Assembly (NCBI RefSeq): GCF_010672455.1
Contig: NZ_JAAHGO010000030.1
Coordinates: forward strand, 1-64,000
Source: Okeania sp. SIO2C9
GTDB taxonomy: Bacteria; Cyanobacteriota; Cyanobacteriia; Cyanobacteriales; Microcoleaceae
Reading direction: 5' to 3'
DNA length: 64,000 nt
Made by a program: the position numbers and the translations under genes. Shown one piece after another: positions 28,265-38,015 of the stretch (position 1 is the stretch's first letter; the number at the start of each line of letters is the position of its first letter). Under the pieces are notes generated by a model, which saw only the letters and a list, made by a program, of their open reading frames with translations, ran no database searches and was not told where the DNA came from.

Positions 28265-30208
28265 TTAAAAATAGTTTTTCCCAGTAACTAAGTATACATT
28301 TACTGGTATTTTTTTCCCTTTTAAATTTAAATCGCCCCAGGGTTCTACTGAAAATCTTTTATCTAAATATTCCAAAGTTTCCTGAGCAATCAAAACTCGA
28401 CAAATTCCTGGATGACGTTCTTTATCAAAACTTTCTAAGCGAGAAGCAATATTGACACTATCGCCAATTACTCCATATTCTAAGCGATTTTTTCCACCTA
28501 AACTACCAACTGTTACAGTTCCGGTATAAATTCCTACACGCATTTTTAATTCTGGAGAATTTTGTTCTTGCCATTTTTGATTTAATTGTGATAGATGTTG
28601 ACCCATTGCTAAAGCACAATTAACTGCATTTTGCGCATCTATAGCAATCTCTTCAACACTGGTACGAGGTACTGGTATTCCAAACACTGCTATAACTCCA
28701 TCTCCAGTAAATTTGTTGACTATTCCGTGATGATTTATGACAATATCTGTCATGGCACTCAGATATTCATTCAACCAATTAATTAAAGCTTCTGAAGTTT
28801 TTTTTTCGGAGATAGTGCTAAAGTTTTTTAGGTCAGTAAATAAAATTGTTGCTGTAACTGTTTTTGGAGGTAAAATTCCACTATTAATCAGATATGAACG
28901 TTCCTGCCAAAGAGCTTGAGCAATCTCTGGAGAAGTTTGTTGACCTAATAACTTCATCACCATATTTTGTTGTTGCCATGATTCCTGAATTTTGTAGACT
29001 ATTACTACCCCACTTGTCATAAATATTCCTAATATTGGTGCTGCTACAGGTATCCATCCCATTTTGATAAAAATGCCATAACTAATAGCTATTAAAACTC
29101 CTAAAGCTAAAAAAATAATTAGCAGCAAAATTAAAGGTCGTCTGATATGCCAAGCAATACCACCACTGACTATTGACCAACTGAAAATCCATAGTATTTC
29201 CGTTGATTCATCCCAGTACCAAAATAGCTTTTGATCGTTAAGAACTGCACTAATAATTTGACTGGTAGCTTGGGCATGAATCTCTACCCCTGACATCTTT
29301 GACTTTAACAAGTTTAACTGAGCAAAACTGTAAGGAGTAAAAGAAAAGTCGTTGCTACTAGCAGCCGTATTACCAATCAAAACAATTTTATTTTTAACTA
29401 ATTCGGGGTCAAAATCACCTAATAAAACATCTTTGATCGTAATTTTTGGAGCTATAGATTGAGAATTACGATAATTAATTAAAATTGGATATCCCTGAGC
29501 ATCGATGTGTTGATATCCTCCCGAGTTAGGTTGTAATTTTTTAAATAATGCGTCACCTAATTGATATTCATTATTTTCAGTTATCTGAGGAAATATTTCA
29601 TATTCTTGGAGATAAGCAAGAGCTAAATGTAAGGCAAACGCCACCATTGTTTCTTGATCATTACTAATAAAGAATGAATAGCGACGAACTACACCATCTG
29701 GGTCAAAAGGAATATTATTAAAGCCAATTCTTTCCTTTGGGATACTAGGAGGTGGCAATATTGTACTGACATTTTTATTGCCAATAAAAGTAATACCAAA
29801 AACATTTGGTTTCTGTAGTTGTTCTACTAATTCTGCATAACCGGGATATTTAGGGACATCTCGGTATATATCTATACCTATTGCTTTGGGTTGATGCTTT
29901 TGTAGGGAAGCTAAAACATCTGCTAAATTTTTGTCAGATATTGGCCACTGTCCCAAATACTGTATATCTTCTTCAGTAAGCTCTACTATTAATAGTCTGG
30001 GGTCAGAGATGTTATCAGGCCCCATACGGACCATCCCATCAAATACAAATAGCTCTAGTAGCTGCAATCCTCCTAAGTACCTGAAAAATAATAAACTCAG
30101 AATTGCTGCACCAGAAGCTAAAATTGCTGGTATTGGTATTCGGTAAGAATGGACTTTTTTATCCATCCACTTAACAAAATATATAGGACGCATAATTTTA
30201 ATGGCCAT
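28265..30208 (-). CDS. CHASE2-domain class III adenylate cyclase
   Basis: 647 residues. One membrane helix near 28-47, an external CHASE2 sensor at about 50-330 (LLIVELTEEDI, AIGIDIYRD, VVRRYSFF, GVEIHAQATSQI), two or three helices at 335-410 and a class III cyclase domain at about 450-640. Catalytic residues: metal-binding D459 (LFTDLKNF) and D503 (FTGDG), purine-contact K499, transition-state N586 and R590 (NIASR). The residue after Tyr in EYGVIGD is Gly, where adenylate cyclases usually have Asp or Thr, so base selectivity is less certain. Probably makes cAMP in response to an outside signal. Confidence 0.88.
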   Translation of the reverse strand: MAIKIMRPIYFVKWMDKKVHSYRIPIPAILASGAAILSLLFFRYLGGLQLLELFVFDGMVRMGPDNISDPRLLIVELTEEDIQYLGQWPISDKNLADVLASLQKHQPKAIGIDIYRDVPKYPGYAELVEQLQKPNVFGITFIGNKNVSTILPPPSIPKERIGFNNIPFDPDGVVRRYSFFISNDQETMVAFALHLALAYLQEYEIFPQITENNEYQLGDALFKKLQPNSGGYQHIDAQGYPILINYRNSQSIAPKITIKDVLLGDFDPELVKNKIVLIGNTAASSNDFSFTPYSFAQLNLLKSKMSGVEIHAQATSQIISAVLNDQKLFWYWDESTEILWIFSWSIVSGGIAWHIRRPLILLLIIFLALGVLIAISYGIFIKMGWIPVAAPILGIFMTSGVVIVYKIQESWQQQNMVMKLLGQQTSPEIAQALWQERSYLINSGILPPKTVTATILFTDLKNFSTISEKKTSEALINWLNEYLSAMTDIVINHHGIVNKFTGDGVIAVFGIPVPRTSVEEIAIDAQNAVNCALAMGQHLSQLNQKWQEQNSPELKMRVGIYTGTVTVGSLGGKNRLEYGVIGDSVNIASRLESFDKERHPGICRVLIAQETLEYLDKRFSVEPWGDLNLKGKKIPVNVYLVTGKNYF

Positions 30209-30308
30209 TCATCCTGAATCTAATTAGGATGAAGCAAGTATTCTCCACACTCTTGGTCAACTTAAACAGAAAAAAGCATGGGAATTACTCAACTTCACCT
30301 AATTGCAC

Positions 30309-30749
30309 TTACTCATGTCTTCCGCCATCTGGCATAATTGCACCGCTGAGGAGCGCCCCTTCTATACTAGCTCCTTCGAGGTTTGCTCCTCCTAAATTTG
30401 CTCCTTCTAGATTTGCCCCTGCTAAATTTGCACCTTCCAAATAAGCTCCTCCTAAGTTAGCTCCTGCTAGATAAGCTCCTTCTAAATTTGCACCTTCCAA
30501 GTAAGCTCCTCCTAAGTTAGCCCCTCCAAGATAAGCTCCTCCTAAGTAAGCTCCTCCAAGGTTAGCTCCTCCGAGATTAGCTCCTCCTAACTTTGCTCCT
30601 GCTAGGTTAGCTACTGGTAATTTTGCTTCTCCAAGATTAGCTCCTCCTAGATTTACACCTCCGAGTCTGGCTCCTTCTAGGTAACAGTTTGGACATTCGC
30701 GAGTTTCGAGCAACAGTCTAATGTTTCGTTCTATTTGTTGGTTAGTCAT
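30309..30749 (-). CDS. Pentapeptide-repeat protein
   Basis: 146 residues. A short helical N-terminus (NQQIERNIRLLLETRECPNC) leads into about 22 consecutive A(N/Y)L-x-x repeats (GANLGGANLGGAYLEGANL). These should fold as a right-handed quadrilateral beta helix. The C-terminus ends MPDGG, which is common in cyanobacterial members. No signal peptide, so probably cytoplasmic. The CPNC-to-repeat opening is typical of small cyanobacterial members; the function is unknown. The near-identical repeats at DNA level suggest recent expansion. Confidence 0.85.
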   Translation of the reverse strand: MTNQQIERNIRLLLETRECPNCYLEGARLGGVNLGGANLGEAKLPVANLAGAKLGGANLGGANLGGAYLGGAYLGGANLGGAYLEGANLEGAYLAGANLGGAYLEGANLAGANLEGANLGGANLEGASIEGALLSGAIMPDGGRHE

Positions 30750-31209
30750 TATTTGGAATAATAAAATATAGTCTAGATATCTATTTTATAAACTATAGTG
30801 CTATAGAGTGGATTAAATATTTTTACGACTGCTGATTAAGATAAGATATGATGTTAGTTAAATTATGAGATTAGTTAAAGCACCTATTTGTTGAGGATTA
30901 ATTTAGAGGGTATTATTTTATATGTATTATCTATAATGTTTATTTTTATTATAACTGGAGTCATATTATATCAGCTTAGATATTTGTAATACTAAATTTG
31001 ATTTACTTAAGATTGTTGATGAAAGGAGGAATTAGAACAAAATCATCAATTTTTTTTTCATGTATGATACTTAGTATGAATCATGGGAAATAAGGAAAAA
31101 AGAGAAGACAAAATGAGGAGAAGATAGAATTTTTTGGATTTTTAATTAAGTGGAGATGATATTAGTATTACCATGATTTTCAGATTAGCTGCCAAATTTT
31201 ACTGAAAAA
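30750..31209. other. Intergenic, nothing recognised
   Basis: AT-rich sequence upstream of the pentapeptide gene. No ORF, hairpin or family repeat that I can support. Confidence 0.45.
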
Positions 31210-31447
31210 TTAGGGTTTGCTGATTAAATATCAAAGCATTGACTGATAGTGGTTTCAGCTTTTTTTGGCCTTTAAAAAGTGCAAGCTTTTCGGTCGCTCA
31301 AGCTCAAAAAGCAAGTATTTCGGAATGATTATGGCATAACAATCTTGGGACGATTCTTCTGACTACCTCCTCTATAATTCCCATTCCTCCTAACTCCTGT
31401 CTCCTGTCTCCTACAAAGAGCAAAAAGACTTTTTCAGCAAACCCTAA
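31210..31447. mobile_element. MITE family 1, copy F (intact ends)
   Basis: TTAGGGTTTGCTGA at the left and TTTCAGCAAACCCTAA at the right are perfect inverted ends over 238 bp, with the family body. Its right end is directly followed by family 3 copy 2. Confidence 0.85.
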
Positions 31448-31599
31448 TTAGACATCTCCTCCACCCATAGGGAGTAGGGAGTAGGCAGTAGGCAGTAGGC
31501 AGTAGGGAACCCACCCCAACGCCCCTCCCAGGAGGGGAAATAATTGATGTATCTATTGGGATAATTGATTTGATTTTTTATTCTTGGAGATGTCTATTA
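31448..31599. mobile_element. MITE family 3 (TIR TTAGACATCTCC), copy 2
   Basis: TTAGACATCTCCTCC and CTTGGAGATGTCTATTA are inverted ends. The interior holds GGGAGTAGGCAGTAG runs and a CCCTCCCAGGAGGGG hairpin. Confidence 0.7.
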
Positions 31600-31916
31600 G
31601 CTGAAGGTAAAATTGAAAAACTTATGTTTTGCGCCCAAAGTTAATCTCAAAATCATTACCACGACTCAACGCCAAAAATTGTGGTCTAAAGTATCCCATT
31701 TTCAGGAAAAAAAAAGAGAATATTTCTGATGTCAAGCATCCTTATTGCAGAGGTACTGTTTTGCTAGCGCACAACTCCGTTAATGCTGCGCGACATGTTT
31801 GCGGAGCATGACTATAGAAAAAAGCGTAGCTCCTCCGGAGGAGGCTAATTGTTAACGCAGTTCCGACCATAGGAGGCTAACTGATAACTGATAACTGAAA
31901 TAATCAGGCATTTCAG
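31600..31916. other. Intergenic with GC-rich palindromic words
   Basis: At about 31757-31800, the word GCTAGCGCACAACTCCGTTA then CTGCGCGACATGTTTGCGG recurs inverted at 34765-34800. At 31825-31850 there is CTCCTCCGGAGGAGGCTAA. A TAACTGATAACTGA run ends near the arsR stop. Confidence 0.5.
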
Positions 31917-32246
31917 TTAATCATTATTGAGACAAAGGTGAGCTGGTAAGGGGCTAATTTTTTGATATTCTGATAGGTACTTTTCTAAACTTTCAAGTTG
32001 AGATAAATTAAGACTGTAATATATCCAACGACCATCCTGGCGACTTTTAACTAAAGCAGCTTCTTTGAGATTTTTGAGATGAAAAGATAGTTTGGACTGA
32101 GAAACTTGAAGGCGATCGCATATATCACACACACATAGTTCTTGTGTACGCAAAAGTTCTAATATTTTAATTCGTAATGGGTCAGAAAGTGCCTGAAAGC
32201 TTGCTGCCATAGAAGTAGGGGATAAGTTTAGTGATGTTTCGAGCAT
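31917..32246 (-). CDS. arsR: ArsR-family arsenic-responsive repressor
   Basis: 109 residues with a winged-helix fold: ALSDPLRIKILELL, the sensor loop ELCVCDICDRL (C38, C40, C43), recognition helix SQSKLSFHLKNLKEA and wing SRQDGRWIYYSL. The CxC-xx-C motif on the DNA-binding helix is the classic trivalent-arsenic site. Metal binding releases the operator. The radical SAM gene arsS lies upstream on the same strand (gap 166 bases) and the two may share control. A weak inverted repeat at 32276-32304 could be the operator. Confidence 0.9.
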   Translation of the reverse strand: MLETSLNLSPTSMAASFQALSDPLRIKILELLRTQELCVCDICDRLQVSQSKLSFHLKNLKEAALVKSRQDGRWIYYSLNLSQLESLEKYLSEYQKISPLPAHLCLNND

Positions 32247-32275
32247 TTTTTTGTGATAATTTGCTGGCTTTGTAT

Positions 32276-32304
32276 ATTAGTTAGTAATATATAGTATTGC
32301 TAAT
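32276..32304. promoter_or_regulatory. Possible ArsR operator (weak inverted repeat)
   Basis: ATTAG...CTAAT arms enclose AT-rich sequence 30 bases upstream of arsR, in the position expected for autoregulation. Only the outer five bases pair well, so this is tentative. Confidence 0.3.
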
Positions 32305-32412
32305 TTAGATATTATCATAGATTTGGGAATTCAGGAAATTAAACATCTCTAAATTAATCCTTTAGTAGTAGCTTGGGAATTAATTTAAACTATATTTTTT
32401 ACTTGCTCTAAA

Positions 32413-33399
32413 TTATATTAATGACCCACTGCAACTAGAGCCACAACCTGCTGTACAACCGTAACAATAATTTGCTGTCTGCACTTGTTCAATTATGTCT
32501 AAACTATTAGTTTCTAATAACTTAGCTACTGTAATGTTTTCAATTTTGTTAGTTTTAGCTGGGATATTTTCCATCTGATTAAAGTCACAGTCGTAGACAT
32601 TACCTAAATAATCAATTGATAATTCATTTCGACACATTAAATTTTCTACAGTCTCAGAATTAAAATTTGACTCCAAAAAATCTAGATAAGGCTGATATAT
32701 TTTTCTATTTTGCAGATATAGCTTAGTTCTACCTATGGGTAAATTGGTAATTGTAAAAAGTTGGTTAAAGTTGATGTTAAAATTTTCTTTTAAATATTTT
32801 TGATAATCTTCCTCTAGATTTTTTTGATTAGGAGGAAGGGTAAATTTATTTTTATTGGGAACGGGAGGATTATAAACTAAATCTAAGATAAGATGTTGAT
32901 CTGTTCCATATCCTAATTTGTTTAACCATTGCAATGCCTGAATTGATTCACTATAAACGCCATAACCGCGCATTTTATCGACATTATCTTCTAAATAACA
33001 AGGCAATGATGCCACAATTCTCAGTTGATTTTCAGCACAATATTCTGGAATATCTGCAAATCCTTTAACAAAATAAATTGTTAGATTAGAACGAACAATC
33101 ACTTCTTTTTTATTTGTTCTAGCAGCTTTAACTAATTGTTTAAAACCATAATTCATTTCCGGTGCACCGCCAGTCAAGTCAACTGTTTGAATTTGAGGAA
33201 ATCTATTAATTAGTTCAATTAATTGTTCACAGATTTCTGGGGAAAGTTCTTCTGTTCGTTTCGGACTCGCTTCGACATGACAATGGGTACAGGCAAGATT
33301 ACAACGTTTGCCAAGATTAATTTGTAAAACAGTAATTTTTTTCTTAGTTAAGGTTGTATCAAGTTTGGTTTTGAAAGGTGTAAAAGCTGTCTGAATCAT
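32413..33399 (-). CDS. arsS: Radical SAM arsenosugar biosynthesis protein ArsS
   Basis: 328 residues. Radical SAM motif CNLACTHC (C33, C37, C40) near the N-terminus, followed by VDLTGGAPEMN, VRSNLTIYF and LVYNPP. The C-terminal half has LMCRNELSIDYLGNVYDCDFNQM and a cysteine-rich end CYGCTAGCGSSC, which fits auxiliary iron-sulfur ligation. This is the ArsS (DUF3641) family. ArsS adds a 5'-deoxyadenosyl group to methylated arsenic on the way to arsenosugars, downstream of ArsM. The usual arsM neighbour is 4.6 kb away here. Confidence 0.9.
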   Translation of the reverse strand: MIQTAFTPFKTKLDTTLTKKKITVLQINLGKRCNLACTHCHVEASPKRTEELSPEICEQLIELINRFPQIQTVDLTGGAPEMNYGFKQLVKAARTNKKEVIVRSNLTIYFVKGFADIPEYCAENQLRIVASLPCYLEDNVDKMRGYGVYSESIQALQWLNKLGYGTDQHLILDLVYNPPVPNKNKFTLPPNQKNLEEDYQKYLKENFNINFNQLFTITNLPIGRTKLYLQNRKIYQPYLDFLESNFNSETVENLMCRNELSIDYLGNVYDCDFNQMENIPAKTNKIENITVAKLLETNSLDIIEQVQTANYCYGCTAGCGSSCSGSLI

Positions 33400-35613
33400 T
33401 GTTATTATTTAATAATAAGGATTTGAAAAATTTGTGATATATTGTTTTTAACAGGTAAGTATTGATTGAAGTGAATTTTATATTTACATTTTCCTGAATT
33501 TTTTCATCATTATATTTTGATGTAATGATATTAATTTTAATGATTAATTACCACTTTTGTAAAATAGCTACGTCTCTATTTTTTTTATAAATTTTGTACT
33601 CATTTACTATAGTTTAAATAAAGTTTTTCATCAACAATTGTATTTACTGCTTCCTCGCACTAATTAACTTTGACTAAAGTAGGTTATGAGGTCAGTGCCA
33701 TAGATAGCTATTCTATTTTTTTGTAGATGTTTGTTTAAGAATTTTTACCGAAAAATTGTGGGTATGCGCCTCCCCTTGGATAGGGGATAATAAGCGGTCG
33801 TTTGCGCAGCATGACCTAGGATGGGATGGCGAGGTCTCGGAGCCATATCCAATCGACTCCTGTGAAGAAAAATTTTCATGAATTTGTCAATCCTCTTCAA
33901 TTCATAGAGAGGTAATTATTCATTATTCATTATTCATTATTAATTGTTGAACAGTACAGAGATTTTTTCTAGGGTCAGAGTTTTGGGCGATCGCTCCACT
34001 TGTATTAGTATTTGATTCAATAGTTGGTTTAGAGTTAGGAAAACAATCATTAGTTATTCCTACACTCAAGTATAACAGTAATAGCAAATGTCATAAAATA
34101 GTGATGTTTGATAAAATTCAATTTATAGATTTTTGAATTTAATTATTAATTACAGACATTTATAATTAAATCTAGATAAACTGAGTCTAACCTGAGAAAT
34201 AATTAAGAAATAGGCGAGTATCTATAAGTATCTATGCTTGAAGTTAGAGAGTTAGGAGTCGGCATCAAAGCAAATTATTGAATAGTTTGGCAGGTAATTT
34301 TGTCAATAATTCAAGGTTTAAAACTTCCCTTTGACTTTGCCATGAGCTGTCGCTCTACAATATAAAATAAAAAAATTATTTTAGTAAATCTTCTTCCTTT
34401 CAAAATAGATAATTATTAATGGTTTATTTTTGAATATTAGCACCTTTTTTTAATTTTGTATTACTGTCCTCATAATCCTAAATTTTATACAATGTTATCC
34501 GCCAAATTTTTGGAGAGTGAGAGTAAGTTTTTTAATATTCAATCTGGGATAGATAAAAAATAAAAATGTAATTGTTCTATCCAGATTTTTAACATTTGTT
34601 TTAATACTAAATTCAAAAAATGTAGTTGCGTCCCTCTTGGTCGATTGGATATGGCGAGGAGACCATTCCCTACGGGACGCAGACGCGTTAACGTAGTTGT
34701 GCGCTATCAAAGCCATCCTACCCTTGGGGAAGCTCCGCTTTTTCCTAGGTCATGCTCCGCAAATATGTCGCGCAGCGTTAACGGAGTTGTGCGCCAGCAA
34801 AACAACCGCTTAATCTATATTTTTGGCCTTAAGTCTAAAATTTTCTCACTCGCAGATATAGCAATTCTCATATTGGTGAGGTACAAAATTCTTTTGTTGC
34901 GCGGGAGTAGGGAGTAGGCAGTAGGCAGTAGTAATTCGAGAAACAGGGGATAGAAAAAAAAGAAAAACAACTGTATCTAACTAATTTGAGAAACGCTATA
35001 TTGTAAATATTGAAATAAGTAGTTGATCGGATTGGAGAAGTTATTTTTAAGCATGATTTTCAGCTTTTTTTTTGTAGCATTCTTTTTTCAAATTGGTATA
35101 AGACCTCTACGCTTATTTAAAGAAATTAGTAGTGCGCCTTTATGGCAGGTCTGAGACCCGCATTATACAACTGTTAACACAGTTCCTCCGTAGGAGGCTA
35201 ACTGAGTCAAAATCTCAAAAATTATTTTATGGAAAGTATAGTTGTTGTGATTAGCAGGATTTTGTTTTGATCGAGTATAAGATTAAATTTAATCCTTGTA
35301 TTTACTATGATTAAAAATCAGGAATAAGGATGAAAGCTAGAAAGAAGTTAATTAAAATTATCAGCAAATCTTTGCGACCTGAAGATTATTATATATAGCT
35401 GCCCTAAATAGATTTTGAACAAATTTTAGTGCTCTAAATACTGAGGCTTAATTCTCTTGATATATAGCTAATGTTCATATTCTATCTAGGATAGCTATAG
35501 CAGTGCTGAAAATCAAAAAAAATCTTTTCTATTCCTTCTTTATTCCTCCTTTCCTAAAAAATGCTGCACTAACAAACCTAGTGATTTTAAAGAGTGGAAA
35601 AAATATTAATCTC
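33400..35613. other. 2.2-kb gene-free stretch with dispersed repeats
   Basis: 33400-33740: nothing seen. 33749-33915: TTAC-family repeat starting CGAAAAATTGTGG directly after TTAC, carrying GCAGCATGACCTAGGATGGG and ending GAGAGGTAATTATT. 33918-33945: TTCATTA tandem run. HIP1 at about 33988. 34640-34800: a cluster of GC-rich palindromic words (GGTCGATTGGATATGGCGAG, GCGTTAACGGAGTTGTGCGC). 34905-34930: GTAGGCA run. 35150-35200: TCCTCCGTAGGAGGCTAACTG. No credible gene. Confidence 0.6.
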
Positions 35614-36075
35614 CTAAGCTTCGTTCCACATAACCTTAACTTTATCTGGCATAAAATTAGCTATTTCTTGAATTCTTTCTGGAGAAAGTTCTTCCTTTGT
35701 CGCAGAAAAAACAGCTTTAATTACAGTTTCCGGTGCTATTCCTTTAGGAACACCTGATTCTTGATTAACTCGGAAAATAAAAGTATCACCATCAAATGTA
35801 AGTGGTGGTCGAATTTTACTCAGAAAAGCAACAAGTGGATTATTATCTTTCCAGAGTTCTGCTATTTCATCTGGGTCTGGTTTTTCACTACTGGAACTTA
35901 AATCTGAAGCTACCTGATTAGATGCTTCTGTTGTCATTAAATCGCGCATTGTACGAAAGACAATAACACTAATATCTCTGGCATCGTAAATATCTGGTAA
36001 TCCTGCCTGAGTTTGAACTTTCTGAAGAAAAGGCACAAATTTTTCATCTACAGGGACTTGTTGAGAATCTGTCAT
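35614..36075 (-). CDS. DUF2267-family protein
   Basis: About 153 residues from ATG 36075. An upstream start at 36117 would add 14 residues without family support. DUF2267 features: KFVPFLQKVQTQAGL, DARDISVIVFRTMRDLMT, EIAELWKDNNPLVAFLSKI, FDGDTFIFRV, VIKAVFSATKEELSPERIQEI and LPDKVKVMW-like ending (FMPDKVKVMWNEA). Relatives are helical cytoplasmic proteins of unknown function, often encoded near stress or redox genes. It lies between arsS and arsM on the same strand, which may be chance because the gaps are large. Confidence 0.8.
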   Translation of the reverse strand: MTDSQQVPVDEKFVPFLQKVQTQAGLPDIYDARDISVIVFRTMRDLMTTEASNQVASDLSSSSEKPDPDEIAELWKDNNPLVAFLSKIRPPLTFDGDTFIFRVNQESGVPKGIAPETVIKAVFSATKEELSPERIQEIANFMPDKVKVMWNEA

Positions 36076-36218
36076 AATTAAATCCTTAAATATTATTAGG
36101 TGATTAGATTTTATCACATAGGTAAGTACAAAAAAAATGACTACTCAGGTAGTTTTTATCTACTCACTAATATGTTTGCCATCTAGATAGATAATAATTG
36201 AGATAGAGCAGTCGCTTT

Positions 36219-36476
36219 TTAATTTCCTAAATCTATTGGTTGTTGACTAGGGGGAGTTGTAAATCCAGTTTTATCAAGAATATAAACAACTCCAACCGAT
36301 AAGATTGCTCCTACAATTAATCCAATTGCTATTAATACTAAAATAAACCGCTCCAGCATTACCCTAGTTTCAGGATTATAAGATTCTATGACTTCCATTT
36401 GGTCATTTTTATTTTCTTCTGACTCAACTGAATAATTATCTAAAGGTTGAAAATTTGAATTAGGCATTTTATTCAT
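36219..36476 (-). CDS. Small single-pass membrane protein
   Basis: 85 residues. An acidic cytoplasmic N-terminus (SVESEENKNDQMEVIE) is followed by one strong membrane helix (FILVLIAIGLIVGAILSVGVVYIL, about residues 44-67) and a short Pro/Gln tail. It precedes the DUF2267 gene by about 140 bases on the same strand. No recognised family. The clear helix and normal composition support a real gene. Confidence 0.6.
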   Translation of the reverse strand: MNKMPNSNFQPLDNYSVESEENKNDQMEVIESYNPETRVMLERFILVLIAIGLIVGAILSVGVVYILDKTGFTTPPSQQPIDLGN

Positions 36477-38015
36477 TCATTGGGTAATGGGTAATTGGTA
36501 ATAGCTCAAACAGCCTCAAAATCTATGAAATTGCAGATTTGTAGAGCTAGGATTATAGCTATGACATCTTATCATAACTGATTAGAAGAAGTAAGAAGGA
36601 AGAGGGAATAAGGAAGAAGGAAAAAGGAAAAATATTACTTTGTCTGAATTTTAAGCTTTTGATAAGCCTTAACCTTTCTTTCGACTGCTATGTATCAAAA
36701 GTTTTGGTAGTCCGAAAGTGGTTAAATATCAAGAAGATTAGAACTATTCCCAACGTGGTAATTTCAGTTATCAGTTAACAGTTATCAGTTATCAGTACCT
36801 CTGCAATCAGGAGGCTTGACATAAGAAATATTTTGGAGGCGCATACCCACAATTTCTCGGTAAATATGTAGCAATATTCTAAAATTGGGGCGACCATTGC
36901 ATCAGAATAATACCATTTTTCACGCATTATTGTTAAATATCCTTGAGAGTAGGGAGTAGGTTCAACAATTAATAATGAATAATGAATAATGAATAATTAC
37001 CTCTCCTTGAAAGGAAGAGGATTGACTAATAATGAAAATTTTTTTTTATTATCCCCTTAAAAGGGGAGGCTTTAAACCACAATTTTTCGGTAAAAAGAAA
37101 TAAGATATTTTGGTTTAATACCGATAATCGCATGCAAACATTACTGAAGCATTATTATCACTTAATAACTGAAGTCGCATCTAAACTATAGCATTATTTT
37201 TGGTAATTTGTATAATGTATTAAATTTCATATAGATATTAAATGATTTTCCAATTTTTTTTTAAAGGATAAAGTCTTCCTAACAAGATGGGAAATTCACT
37301 GACGAAGAGTATGATTAAAGCGTTCAATATAAGGGTGCTTGAATAAAGCCAAAAATTTATCGCTTTTAGGCAACAGCTCATCTGGCCACAGGCAACAGGG
37401 AATATATAGGAAAAAAGTATTTTTGCAAATATGAGATGCACCCCAATATAACTTGTTGTACCTATTTATTTTTCTACTATTTTATGTCTGATTGATAGAG
37501 AAACTTGATTATAAACTGACCAAAAATATGTACAGAACTAATTTGGCATCTATATCGATCGACTTTATATTATGAGAACCTCAATTCTGCCAAATTAAAC
37601 AATGATTTTTAGAGAGCGATCGCTCGCCATAAATATTTCTTTTACCCGGTGGTATGCCTAAACTATAAAAATTTAAAAAAAATCAAAAATTAAGTATTTT
37701 AAAATTGAACAATTTTTATGACCGCTACATATCTACCACTTCCCCTAAAAGCTGAAAACTCACACAACGCCAGATTTTTGCTTCTTCCTTCTGTTATACA
37801 AAAAAATACAGTAGAAATTAGTCTCTCGTTTCTACTGTATTTAAAGTCAGATCATTAATAGAATATCCCTTTAATTAGTGATAAAAAAATCATCTTCTTT
37901 CTCACTTCAACGGCAAATCTATCCCTGCTCTGCTACTCAATGATTTATAAGTATTAAACCAGACATGATATTAGAATTATCCCAGTCTGTAATTTAAGAT
38001 TATTTTTGATTTAAT
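36477..38015. other. Gene-poor stretch with repeat and IS remnants
   Basis: 36597-36650: GGAAGAAGGAA run. 36765-36800: CAGTTATCAGTTATCAG run. 36970-37089: minus-strand TTAC-family repeat ending AATTTTTCGGTAA. 37232-37349: IS1 remnant. 37600-37640: HIP1 within a short palindrome (GAGAGCGATCGCTCGCC). 37962: lone family 2 MITE end (CCAGACATGATATTA). Nothing else recognised. Confidence 0.55.
37232..37349 (-). pseudogene. IS1-family transposase, C-terminal fragment
   Basis: The minus strand reads ALFKHPYIERFNHTLRQ, then a TGA stop, then ISHLVRKTLSFKKKLENH. This is the conserved end of IS1-type transposases (HPYIERFN-x-TLRQ, LVRKTLSFSK). The rest of the gene is gone and the frame is broken. Confidence 0.7.
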
